DNA from: Notolepis coatsorum
Lineage: Eukaryota; Chordata; Actinopteri; Aulopiformes; Paralepididae
DNA length: 64,000 nt
Assembly (NCBI GenBank): GCA_963971535.1
Contig: OZ020593.1
Location: forward strand, 34,058,119-34,122,118
Reading direction: 5' to 3'
The stretch's first letter is position 1; every line of letters starts with the position of its first letter. The notes under the pieces were generated by a model. That model made no database searches. It saw nothing but the letters and a program-made list of their open reading frames with translations, and was not told the origin of the DNA. Shown piece after piece: positions 21,196 through 32,545 of the stretch. A program made the position numbers and the translations under genes.

Positions 21196-22569
21196 TTTCA
21201 ACAAGCAATTTATTTAAGGAAAGAAGGTTTAACAGAAGAGCTATGGATCAGTAGACGGTCACCACAGTTTGAAGAAAAACACTCTAACCTCCCAACCCCC
21301 GTGCCCCCCAGATAATACCTTCCCAGCCCTGCCCCAACATGACAGATATGATGACGTGACATATTATATCAGATATGACATGACGTACATTAAGATGACA
21401 CATAGATTTAACATCGAAGAGAGATAAAGCTGGAGTCTGGAGTCAAGATTAGTGAAAGAGAAAATGAGTGTGTGTGTGTGAGCGAGTGAGATGTGTGTGT
21501 GTGTGAGTGTGAAAGAGTATATGTGTGTGTGTGAATGTGAAAATGAGTGTGTGTGTGTGTGTGTGTGTGTGAATGTGAAAGAGTATATGTGTGTGTGTGA
21601 ATGTGAAAATGAGTATGTGTGTGTGTGTGTGAAAGAGAGAACAAGATGTGATGTACTCGAAATGTCTATCTGTCCCTATCTGTCCCATACTTAAAGTTGT
21701 TTTAAGAACATCAGCCGGACTGTCGCCCTAGCGTTCTTTGAGCACTGCTAGTTGACCTATATTAAACTAGTCCACCCCATATACACATTTTCCACAACAT
21801 TCCCACCCAAACTAGTCCCACCCAAATCATATAACCAAGAAAATGTGAACGTCTAACTAAACGAGAAACCATATTTATATAATAAAAGTTTAAATGCCTA
21901 ATCTAAACAAGAAACCTAGCCATATAATACATTTTAAATGTCTAACTAAACAAGAAACCTTACTTCATTCACTGGACCCCTAACGGACCAACAAAGGCTG
22001 ACTACCGTTCTCACAATAAACACAAAACCGCTCAAAACAAGAGTAATAATAAAACATCAAAAAAAAATACCCCAACTTATAATCCTAACCTGACAGACAA
22101 ATCCCCCCAACCTCCACCGCTTACCAAATGAGCCACAGTTCCGGCCGGAAACCGCGACTCTCATCAGGGAAAGGAGAAGTTGACCGTCAGAACTATTTGG
22201 CCAAATAAATTCTAGCTTGAGAGAAATGGTTTGGACGAATACCTCAACCTAATAACGGAGCAGGCAGTGACTTCTGTGGAAAGGAAACAGAAATCAAAGA
22301 GCCACACATGAAACTTTAACACACGTCCTTATTGACCATCTGTCAGAAAGACATATCCCATATGTTTGGAGAGCGGAGTGCACAGTGTGCTGCTTATACA
22401 TTTTGCTTGGAAGGCAGGCAAGGCCAGGAGAGAGAAAGGTACACCATCTAGCCTCTGGGTCATGTCACTATAGTGAGAATGCAGAGGAGATTAGGTGAGA
22501 TAATGAATAAAGCATTGCGCTGGCTGGACAGGCAAGGTGATCGCCCTGGGGCCCGGGCCGTGTGGAATC
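21196..22569. other. Mostly unrecognised; GT-rich minisatellite at 21,465-21,634
   Basis: 21,465-21,634 is a compound array in which a longer unit (GTGTGAATGTGAAAGAGT and GTGAATGTGAAAATGAGT) repeats about every 75 bp within GT runs. The remainder (AC-rich, 21,700-22,300) has no identified content. Confidence 0.6.
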
Positions 22570-22915
22570 AACGTCCACGTTATGGATGAGGGTGAGCTTC
22601 CCTCCATCCAGGATATCTACGAGAGCCGGTACATCAAGAAAGCCCGGAAAATTATCAAGGACTTTAACCACCCCAACCATGGACTGTTCCAGCTGGAAAG
22701 TGCTACCGCAAGGACCAACCGGCTGAAAAACAGTTTTTTCCCCCCAAGCCATCAGACTTGTCAACAGAGCCCACTGACACATTCTATTCTTATTCTATGC
22801 TAATTTTATTTTATTTGATGCTGCTATGGTTGAGGAATCTCAAAAAAGTTAATTTCACTCTTTTTTGGAGTAAATTGATTGACGTGACAATAAAGGAATC
22901 TGAATCTGAGTGCTT
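22570..22915 (+). mobile_element. Rex1-like LINE, extreme 3' end
   Basis: Reads GELPSIQDIYESRYIKKARK, IIKDFNHPNHGLFQL and NRLKNSFFPPS, the last codons of a Rex1-like LINE ORF (compare [20 protein letters not shown] and [12 protein letters not shown] in Rex1-B). The 3' UTR ends in GAATCTGAATCTGAG, the hexamer-type tail of this group. About 345 bp, strongly truncated. Confidence 0.75.
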
Positions 22916-23266
22916 CATTGATGTTATTTCATTCTTTGTTAATCTGATTAAAAACTGTGCTAAATAACACAACAGCCTTCTTGGGGGGCTGCATTCCTTT
23001 TTCTTCTTTTTTTTATTCTTGCAAGTGGCCCTATGAAAGTAGAAAAGCGTTGGTTTTATCCGACAAAATGGCCGTGGTTTAATCTCCAGACTCCAGAGTA
23101 CAATGAGATTAGATGGTGTTTGGGATGACATTTAAAAAGGTAATGTAGCTAAACGAAGGGATGGAATAGTATGAAGCCCAAATGGTTTCAGCCCCCTCCC
23201 CTCAACCGCATGAGAAAACATACAAAGAGAACATATTGTGATTTACAGCATGTGCAGCAGCTGGTG

Positions 23267-23269
<3 letters not shown>

Positions 23270-23355
<86 letters not shown>

Positions 23356-23436
23356 GTGTGTGTTGTGTGTGTTGTGTGCGTGTGTGCGTGTGTGTGTGTG
23401 TGCGTGCGTGTGCGTGCGTGCGTGTGTGTGTGTGTT
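23270..23436. repeat. (GT)n microsatellite with interruptions
   Basis: About 37 pure GT units, then TTGTGTGTG and GCGTGTGT variants. No gene. Confidence 0.97.
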
Positions 23437-23944
23437 ACTACTGGGTGTAGTGCTAATCAGATGTATGTACATTGTACAGAGTTGTAATATAATATGTACA
23501 GTGATACAGGTATAAAGATAGTATGGTAGTAGTCATACTGGCCAGCAGCATAAGTAGTAAGAGTAGGTAAGGGATATGTACACTGTATGTACACTGTACT
23601 GTACATTGTACAGCTATACATATATGATCTACAGATATGTAAAATGATTATGTGCAGGTATTTACAGACAGATGTGGATAAATATATACATGGTATACAG
23701 CATTATTGCACATGCCATGATACAGAGGGTATATATATACTGTTATATATACATTTATATGGGTTATATGCAGGTGTATAAGTAAGTATATAGACGGATT
23801 ATAAGACCAGATCAAAATATATCAAGCAAATCTATATCTATAATACTTTATGCTATAGTATATTGAAATTATTTAGTCTAATTGAAATACTATATTGGGA
23901 ATTGAAACACCCCCACCCCTCGGTAGCCACTGTAGTTCAATTAT

Positions 23945-24170
23945 CATATAATAATAATAATTATTATTATTATTATATTAATAATACACTTTATTTATAT
24001 AGCACTTTGCATACAAGTTCAATTGCTGCCAAAGTGCTTCACAACAGTGATGTAAACGCAAAATAGACAGGTTATACACAATTGGTACAATTATAGACAG
24101 GCATACAATGAGCAGAGAATTGATTGTATTAAAACCTCCAAGATTTTATTTTATATAGATTTCTGTCATT
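23945..24170 (-). mobile_element. L2-type LINE 3' end (UTR only)
   Basis: After an (AAT/ATT) tail at 23,949-23,990 come TTTATTTATATAGCAC and CCAAAGTGCTTCACAAC. The next 150 bp align with 49,655-49,850 (CAGTGATGTA.AC.CAAAATAGAC, AGCAGAGAATT, ATTAAAACC), so these are two copies of one family. Confidence 0.75.
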
Positions 24171-24740
24171 AAAATATATTAAAAAAAAATACAAAAAGAA
24201 TATGTAATAGATTTCTTATTGATATTTCATACGATATTGTATGAACACTGTAACTTGTGTTAGAAGTTATCATGTGAATGAACATACTGTATGTAGTACA
24301 CAGTAAAAGGTGGACTGAGGGAACAGTCAATTGCCATGTACGTAGGTATATAATGTGCATTGAACGTCTATCTATAGCCTCAGGAGTGAGCACAACATTA
24401 TAATTATATTATACAGCAATCGGTTTGGCTGTGCTGATACTGTAACAAAGCAGTATGACACCAGATGTCATTTGTTAGAGTAAATAACATGATGTCTGAG
24501 ATGATCTATGGCCTCTCACCCTCGGCTAGGTGCCTGGCTGCGACCAGAGCTGTGTACTATAACACATATCATCCCACTGTGGCGACCTCCATGCCGGGTA
24601 GTTTTGGGAAGAGGACATCGCCTCTATAGTAACTAGTTACAAATGCTGAATATTTAAAATCTTGACACAAATCCAAAAGAAAATCACCCTTTGAAACACA
24701 GTGAACCAACGTTGCTCTGAGATGATGCTTCTGTGTATGG
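24171..24740. other. No recognised feature
   Basis: AT-rich DNA between a LINE tail and the palindromic MITE. Nothing identified. Confidence 0.4.
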
Positions 24741-24748
24741 GGTGAAGG

Positions 24749-25114
24749 GCGTTATTTTTTTTCGTAGACGCATTTCTGGCAGACGCTCTCTGATTGGCAC
24801 TGACTGACGCTCTCTGATTGGCCACTGACATGTTTGCCCAATCGCGTGACGAGCTGTGTCTTTGCCCATTTCCGCGTCGAACAGTCTGCAAACTACCTGG
24901 CGTTCTATCGCCATGCTCTAAGACAAACTCTAACCTTAACCAACTTCGAAAGAGTACCTAAGCTTAACCGTCGAAAGAACTTGCCGTCACGCTCTAAGAC
25001 AAACTCTAACCTTAACCAACTTCGAAAGAGTGTCTAAGCTTAACCAGTGTAGATACAGGCGTCGGCCAATCAGAGAGTGTCTGCCAGAAATGCGCCTACG
25101 AAAAAAAATAACGC
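24749..25114. mobile_element. Palindromic hAT-type MITE (family M1, copy 1)
   Basis: Inverted ends of about 48 bp (GCGTTATTTTTTTTCGTAG and its reverse, then a shared CAGACGCTCTCTGATTGG arm), flanked by a perfect 8-bp duplication GGTGAAGG at 24,741-24,748 and 25,115-25,122. Between the arms lies a two-copy direct repeat containing AGACAAACTCTAACCTTAAC and CAACTTCGAAAGAGT (about 24,918-24,970 and 24,993-25,043). A second copy in opposite orientation is at 42,195-42,530. No coding capacity. Confidence 0.85.
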
Positions 25115-25375
25115 GGTGAAGGTGGTGGAGGGAGGGTATAGGAGCACCACACCCAATCAGATCATTTATATGGTAGAGGTGGTGGGAGGATAGGAGCACC
25201 ACACCCAATCAGATAATTTATATGGTAGAGGTGGTGGGAGGGTAGGAGCACCACAGCCAATCAGATAATTTATATGGTAGAGGTGGTGGGAGGATAGGAG
25301 CACCACCGCCAATCAGATCATTTATATGGTAGAGGTGGTGGGAGGATAGGAGCACCACCGCCAAGCACCTCGTTT
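25115..25375. repeat. 52-bp minisatellite, about five units
   Basis: Units start GTAGAGGTGGTGGG at 25,173, 25,225, 25,277 and 25,329, exactly 52 bp apart, with a more divergent first unit at 25,116. Each carries AGGAGCACCAC and CCAATCAGAT. It abuts the MITE, whose target duplication forms its left edge. Confidence 0.95.
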
Positions 25376-25419
25376 CCAGTTTCAAACAGCACTCCAGGGA
25401 TCTAGTTTTCTCTGTTAAA

Positions 25420-25920
25420 GTCAAAGGCAAAGTCAAATGTATTTATAAAGCACATAAAAAAAAACATGTTGACCAAAGTGCTGTACAGACCAGGGCAGGT
25501 AGTAAAAGAGAAGCCAGAAAACAGAACATGCTCACATAGGCATCATTGCACACGATAGCGCATAGGCACAAGTCAACAACTTCAAAACAACAGATCATAG
25601 GCATTGGCACAAAATCCAAAGGCTAGAGAATAAAAGTGTGTTTTGAGCCTGGATTAAAGGAATCAACAGAGGCTAGAGAATATAAGTGTGTTTTGAGCCT
25701 GGACTTAATTAAAGGAATCAACAGCGGGGGCAGATATTGACAAAAAGGGGGATGCCGTTCCACAGGCCAGGGGCTGCAACAGCATAAAACGCGGTCACAC
25801 CCTGAGTTTAGATTTAGATCGCCAGGAGCCGTCCCACGAGCTCTAACTCAGCCGACCCGAGGGACCTGGAGGTGGAGCAGCGGGTTATGAGGTCTGCCAT
25901 GTTATAACACTTGGTAAAGT
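25420..25920 (-). mobile_element. LINE 3' end, degenerate
   Basis: Left tail GTCAAAGGCAAAGTCAAATG, then TATTTATAAAGCACAT and CCAAAGTGCTGTACAG, the 3' hallmark of an L2-type LINE on the minus strand. The right part (GCCGTTCCACAGGCCAGGGG) is the decayed C-terminal coding. Includes a direct duplication of about 52 bp (25,619-25,668 and 25,669-25,724). Confidence 0.7.
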
Positions 25921-26022
25921 TACTACATATATAGAATACTTTATTTGGACTTTTCAGAGGTTAGTTTCAGAGGTAGTGTTTACCACAATCTATACTTATA
26001 TATAGATATATTATATATATAT

Positions 26023-26308
26023 TAGGGATGCTCGATATTGGCTTTTTTACCGATACCAATATTCCGATATTGTCCAACTCTTAATTTCCGATACCGATAT
26101 CAACCGATACCGATATATGCAGGGTTTCCCCCCCCCCCCAAAAAACTGAATAATTTCAGGTAACTAATAATTTCACTGGATATATATATAACAAATATTG
26201 TTATTGTTTTTTTGTTTTTTTAAACCGATACCGATATTTTCCGATATCACATTTTACTGCCGATATCGGCCGATAATATCGGTCGGCCGATAATATCGGA
26301 CATCCCTA
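26023..26308. mobile_element. Short hAT-like MITE rich in CCGATATCGG words
   Basis: Ends TAGGGATGCTCGATATTGGC and CGGACATCCCTA, inverted, with many CCGATA repeats inside. Flanks are ATATATAT on both sides (8 bp, though low complexity). 286 bp, no ORF. Confidence 0.8.
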
Positions 26309-26565
26309 ATATATATATAATTATAACCTCAAAACACTGCTGTTGCTCTGCAAAAATGCTTCTCTTACTTTTTAAACTGTGTAACTTGAGAGACTCGAGA
26401 GAAGACACATTTTGACACCATGTGGGTTCCTTTTTAGCCACATCTCACTCAGAGGCAGGGGGTGACTGTGTAATTGGCAGCACATCCACTACTCCGACTC
26501 ATCTCTGCCGCTAACTTTGGTTTTCATTTAATCACCTTTTAATCACAGCCAGTCATGTTGGTGAC

Positions 26566-27327
26566 ATTTTTCCCTATTGTTAGGTTTTAGTGAGTTTTTC
26601 CTTACCTTCGCGTGGGGTATGTCTGGGAGTGCTTGCATTCTTTCATTTATTTGCATTTATTTTTTATTTTTTTTATTGGTCTTTTTCCCCCTCCATTTTC
26701 CTCCGATTTTCTCCCATCCCAATGTTAGTCGTATGCCAATTCCCAGTCCCTTCCTGGTCGCTGCGCACTTACCCCCCACAGTCAGATCATCTGGGAGAGT
26801 GGAGGCTACCACGTGCTTCCTCCGACACACGTCCAGCCAATCACCGCTTCTTTTCACCTGGCAGCGCGGATTCTCATTGAGAGGGCGTAGCGTGTGGGAG
26901 GACCACACTATCCCCCTCAAGTCCAATCCGCGCTTAGCAGGCGCCCCGACCGAACTGTAGGAGTCGCTGTTTACAACGACCCGGACCCACCCCGCCAGCT
27001 TCTCCCACCCTCTGATACAGCCAATTGTATCAGTGCAGACGGCCAGCCAAGCTGGTGACAACCCCGGAGCTGTGAGCTGGATTCCAACAGGCGAATCAAG
27101 CTCACAGCTCCGGGGCTGGTGACGAACGCAATCTCCGCTCGGCCACCTAACCGCCCTATTTGCATTTATTTAAAATTTGTTGGACCTTATGGTCTTCTTG
27201 TTCTGTTCTTGACTTATTGTTATGTTTTCTTCTTGACGTGTTTAAAGAAGACATGTACGGCCCATAGGGACATTAATGTGTGTTGTCGGGCCTTATAAAT
27301 AAATATAAATAAATTTGATTTGATTTT
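26566..27327 (+). mobile_element. Repeat family A, copy 2, split by a SINE
   Basis: Matches the last 230 bp of copy 1: TTTTTCCCTATTGTTAGG to 26,662, then from 27,158 to the TTTGATTTGATTT tail. 5'-truncated, unlike copies 1 and 3. The interruption is a minus-strand SINE with duplicated ATTTGCATTTATTT. Confidence 0.85.
26663..27157 (-). mobile_element. tRNA-derived SINE (family T), copy 2
   Basis: Flanked by the 14-bp duplication ATTTGCATTTATTT (26,649-26,662 and 27,158-27,171), as produced by LINE-type priming. On the minus strand the head reads GGTGGCCGAGCGG, tRNA A-box-like, and the body aligns with SINEs at 35,889-36,345 and 50,352-52,125 (shared GGTGAAAAGAAGCGG, GGGAAGGGA and TTGGGATGGGAG). 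The head contains a perfect 17-bp hairpin (27,062-27,078 with 27,099-27,115). Confidence 0.85.
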
Positions 27328-28194
27328 TACCTGAAAAGTAGGTGATATAGACCTGCAATCACCGAAGCTCACGTTTATTAAAGGTTGACAAGAAATGTGA
27401 GAATAATGAGAGAGTTTAAAGTGAGGGGCCGGCTAAGGTGCATGATCCCATGACATATCTGCTGGTATTGAGTTTCTGAAATAGCATCATTATAACCATA
27501 TTAACCGCAAAAACAACGTGAATGTGTGAAATGAGCAGGTTGCATAATGTGTATTTGAGCCAAAAATACAAACTTGTTTTTCACTGAAACAAGACAATTA
27601 CAAACTGGCTTGTACTGAATTAAAAGGGTTATCTGCCACTGCCAATTTTCTACTGGCTTTCCGTGGGTGGTTGGTGGTTGGTCATTGCATTACTGAAGTA
27701 TCTACAATACAACCATTTACAATGGAAAATATGATCTATCAGTGGGTTATTAGAGATGTGCAGTTCAGTGTGTGGGTGGCAATTCCAGCATTGCAGCTTT
27801 GTGTAAACAAGGAAGCGATTGAGCGCATGCATGAACCGACCAACCAACAAATGAACGAATAAACCCTCAGAGTGCAATGGTTATAGAGGTGCTCTGAGCA
27901 TCCTCAAACATGATGCCTAGCAGTGACTGAGACGAGACCAATAGGCACAGGTCCGGGTCTGAGACCGGAATGTAATACTATAGCCTACTCTACACCTTGG
28001 AGCTGTAGAGTATAGAAGCTTAGTCTACTATAGCCCTGATACACCTTGGAGCTGTAGAGGAGAAGCTTAGTCTTGGACTCGTTGCCACTGAACATCTCTG
28101 CTGAAGCAGCTGGGAGTCGCATGCCCAGCGCTTTAAAGGCACTTTAATGGTTGTTGAGGGACGAGAGAACGCGTATACTTTTGAAGGTAAATCC
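27328..28194. other. No recognised feature
   Basis: Unique-looking AT-rich DNA. A short local duplication, CTACACCTTGGAGCTGTAGAG, occurs twice at about 27,988 and 28,040. Confidence 0.4.
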
Positions 28195-29627
28195 TTAACC
28201 TGTCCTAATGCTGAACCTATCCTAATGCTGAACCTGTCCTAATGCTGAACCTATCCTAATTGTTACAAAGGGTCAGATTAAACCGAATATATATATTTAT
28301 TACTTGAGATATATTGTATAATATTTGTATATCGTCTGATATCCCTTGTATATTCTTTGTACATATACACGGAATATCCCTTTACCTAGGTACAGGCCAG
28401 ACCATAATATTCGTTCTCCTATTGGACAGCGACCATACCCCCAATGTCGAGTTCAAAGCCACCGCTAAGACATGTCTCAACATGCCCAGGTTTGCGCAGT
28501 AATACGAGACAGAAATGAGGTTGGCACTAGATTATTCACCTTACGTATAAATACGTTGCAGGTGGATACAGCAGTTAGTTAGACCAACAAGTTGAAGCCT
28601 TCACCACGATACAACGTGCTGTGAAGTGGGCCCTTTTTGCCCCTAAATAGAGCCTTGAGAACCGCGTGCGAATTGATAGCTAACGTGTCAGAGTATAACG
28701 CTGTATCGTCGAGTTCGACTTATTCTATTGTAAAGTAATAGTCTATTATGTATAGTGTATCGTGCGGCTACCGTTCTACAGTGACCAGCATTACCACCGG
28801 TTCGTCGTACCGAGCTAGTGCACTTATCCAGGCTGGGCGGCCTAACCTCGTGCCGCCATCCGAGGAGTCCTAGACGAGAACCGTGTGGATATGTACACCG
28901 GAGAACCTACACCGACGAATGCAGAGCCCTTTCCGGCTGGATTATATTGCTTTGGTACTGTGGCTGCTGGAGCAGAGAACCGTCTACCCCACTGCTGTGT
29001 GGGATCTACCCTGTGAGGAGCACCGTCGAGCCCGCCTCTAGGACCCACAGAGGCTGGCTAGCTTTCATCCATGCTGCCATGCATACCGGAGTATAGCTGT
29101 TGCTTTGTCTACGGACCAAAGGATTATTGCACCGTCTCCTGTATCTGGAGTCTCTTTATTCCTCGTTGATCCAGACTTTGCTCCCGACAATTCCTCTCCC
29201 CTGCTGGCTTACAACCGGAGGGAACCCCCTTAGTATCTCCAGCTGACTACGAGTGTGCCTTATATAATTCTTATGCTACAGGTGGTATTAATTATACCCA
29301 TCGTAATATGCTCATGGACTTACGCTCTTGACCTACTTAAGTGTTCTTCGCCATATAAGCGCAATTCATAATTCTCAATATTGTAATCTACTTTCTTTGT
29401 TAAGCCGTATTATTGTGTGGGTGTTCACCATATATACTGTGTACTGTATGGCCAGTAATTAAAGTACATAACTAAGTAGTGGTTTAATGATACCATACTC
29501 TCAATACAGTCAGGGAATTGTACACCTCAGTTACACTAATGCTGAACCTATCCTAATGCTGAACCTATCCTAATGCTGAACCTGTCCTAATGCTGAACCT
29601 ATTCTAATGCTGAACCTATCCTAATCC
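28195..29627. repeat. 17-bp minisatellite split by an LTR insertion
   Basis: Units of CCTAATGCTGAACCTAT type, about four on the left (28,195-28,260) and five on the right (29,536-29,627). The halves are the same array, separated by the element at 28,261-29,535. Confidence 0.9.
28261..29535 (+). mobile_element. Probable solo LTR, 1275 bp, in a minisatellite
   Basis: Starts TGTTACAAAGGG and ends CCTCAGTTACA (TG...CA), with a perfect 5-bp duplication CTAAT at 28,256-28,260 and 29,536-29,540. A TATAAATA box at 28,545-28,552 would give plus-strand transcription. No gag or pol is visible, so it is a solo LTR or a long non-coding LTR derivative. Superfamily not determined. Confidence 0.72.
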
Positions 29628-32065
29628 ATATCCTTCTTTTGAACCAAACTCTGTATGTACAGGTATGCTCTTCGGTGAACAGTGAGATGATTACAACACG
29701 GTAGCTTCCTGGGCCCCAACCCTCATGAAGACCAAAGCAGAGAAGTGAAGGTCTATGTCTACGTTTGAGAGACCTCCAGAATCACCACTGGAATAAATGA
29801 AGGAAGAGAGCATGAGTACATATTCAAACTCACATTCCATTACTTTTCAAATGGAGCAAGCATTAATTATTCTCTATTTGCCTAGCAAATAAGGAGGCTC
29901 AGTGCTGAACAGGCAAATGTATGGCCAGAGCACCACCCCCCACCCCCCATCAACTCTGAGGACAATTTGCAGGACTGACAAGGTCCTATCAGGACCAGTG
30001 GTAATCCTCGGTAGCTGTGTTTGCCCTGTGCAGTCAGTGTAACGTTTGTGTGCTGCCAAGGCAATCTCTTTCACCACGCCGTCTCAGAGAGCCTCGCCCT
30101 AGGAGGCTTCTGTCTGCCTCGGCTGTTAATTACCTTTTGCCAAAGGTACTGGGGGGTGTGTTTGTCTTGTCTTGCACCGGGTGTGGTTAGCTGTTATGCC
30201 CTTACTAGTTTAAAAAGAGGATGATGCATCCGCCGCTTCTCTTCTTCTCTTGATAGAGATCGGGGGGAATTGAGTTTGTTGGATTATACAACAGCCGGTC
30301 GACAGGAAATTGTGCATTATGAAGAGTAGCGTGGGGCATGGTGTTTTCTCTCACAGTAGCGTTTCTGCCAGAGACCAAGGCCATTCCATCATGTTCTAAT
30401 GATTAACTCTATTTCTAGCGAGAACACCATGACAGCGATGGTGAGGGAGATGTCAGTGAGGGCGAGTTCTAAATAAATAACTGTAATCGTTGGCAATATC
30501 ATGTGTAAAGAGTTTGAGGGCTCAACTCGGCATGGTCTGAATTTCAGATTATTTTCATTTGAGTTCAAGAGCATCTGTGGAATAATTTAATGGGTGTGGG
30601 AATTCATCCAGGGTTTGGCCTGTGGGTTTGGGGCTCAACGTTGGCCTCGCAAGGTTTAATATTAGGAACTCACGTGTTGGACTGAATGTATGCAATTTAA
30701 AGTAGCCCTTCCTATCTTTGCCTGCCATTTTCAACGTCCCCTCTAACATTGCACCCACACTTGTGTGTTTTTTAACTAAAAAAATTATTTTAAACAGGAC
30801 AGATTCCATAAAAAGACAGGTAGCCTACTTAAAATAGGGACACTTACCCCTCCCTTTTTTCGGCGTGTCAGTGGCATAGTTTGAGCATCTGCCCCACAAA
30901 ATGTTGCCGCACAGTCCAGAGTAGGAGTGAGTTTCATTGATGACATTAGCTCTGGCGTGTGCTGACAGTTTAGTTGTCGTTTTTATTATAGGTCAGCTGT
31001 CCATTCTCGGCAGCGGAATTCCTTCACATCACAGCAAGCCAAGAGAAGACAAAGTCAGTCAAAATAGGTCAGAATAGGAGGAAAGGAGGGAGCGTCCGTC
31101 TTTTGAATAATATCATCTGCTTTTCTATTGGTAGGGCTGTCCTGAAGACCTTTTTTTGGGCTTCAAAGCTTCAGTACCAATTATCATCAAATATTAGGGT
31201 TGGAGGGGTTATGTACTTCCTTAAAATTAGCTGTTTTTATTAATTATGTCTTTATCACATGCAGGCTTTATTATTGTAATTATTATGCTAATTTCTTCAT
31301 TGACATTTGATTGGCTACAAAATGTGCAATAATCTAATTAAATCAATTACAGCCTTAGTCTATCAAACTAAACTGATCATAGGCATAATGAAAAAGAAAC
31401 AGCCTGTGCAGCCTATGCCAAGAAATTAAGTATTTGTTGCCAGCAGTAGGTTAATCCACAAAATAAATGGGTTTATAGTCAAACAAAATCCCCTCTTTCT
31501 TTATACAGACCTAATCATAGTGAAATTGCCTCTTTATACAGGCCTAATACAAGTGAAATAGCCTCTTTATACAGGTCTAATCAAAGTGAAATAGTATCTT
31601 TATACAGGTCTAATCAAAGTAAAATTGTCTCTTTATATGAAATAGTTGAGGCTTAATAAAAAGCCCAATAAATACACATGACAAAAGCAATAAATAAAAC
31701 TGTGCCTTCAAGTGTGTATTGATCAAACTAAATAAACAACCATATCCAATCAAAGCAAAAACATGAATTACACCTAACAGAGACTTGAATGATATGAGTG
31801 CTCCACCCGCTTTAGCGGGTGACAGAAAGACCAACGTGTCCACATTCTTTAGCAACAGGGAATTTCTCGTTTTGCTTACAATAAAGCCATCTTAAAACAA
31901 AATCTGCACTCAGGGGATTGAAGTGGCAGGGATGCAAAGCAATTGCGTGGCTACAGTTGCCAGCCACGGATAACTGCATTTCGTCTCCACCACTCAAGAG
32001 GACCAGAATCCGGTCTTTGACCTGTCTTTTAAAAAGTCTCCCAGTTCCTTCTGTTATTGACTGAC
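29628..32065. other. 2.4 kb mostly unrecognised, with a 33-bp tandem repeat
   Basis: 31,495-31,645 holds about 4.6 units of CTTTATACAGGTCTAATCAA followed by AGTGAAATAG (33-bp period). The remainder has no motif, repeat end or gene I can name. Confidence 0.55.
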
Positions 32066-32545
32066 CCCACTGACCCCTCCCTCCCCGATGAGCTCAATAA
32101 CCTGTAGGCCCACTTTGACGGGAACAACCAGGAGGCGGCCGTCAAGGCTGCTCTCCCTGCTGACAACCAACCCCTCACACTCTCTCCCCCACCAACTTGT
32201 GTGCTGCACTGAGCAGGACTAATGCAAGTAAGGCTGCTGGCCCTGACGGCATCCCCAGTTGTGTGCTCAGGAATTGTGCTGAGCAGTTGACTGAGGTCCT
32301 ACAGTAGCTGACATCTTCAAGCTGTCACTAGCCCATGCTTCAAAACCACCTCCATCATGCCAGTGCCAAAACACTCCTCTGCAGCGAACCTTAATTACTT
32401 CTGCCCTGTTGCACTGCACCCCCATCATCATGAAGTGCTTCGAGAAGCTGTCCCCTACCAATGTGCCTACTGTGAGAAGAGGAGCATAGAATGCTGTTTG
32501 TCAGCTCAGCATTCAACACCATCACCCCCTCCAAACTCTCCAAAC

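Noticed and set aside
22468..22782. 104-codon minus-strand frame
   Set aside because: It is antisense to the plus-strand LINE end at 22,570-22,915.
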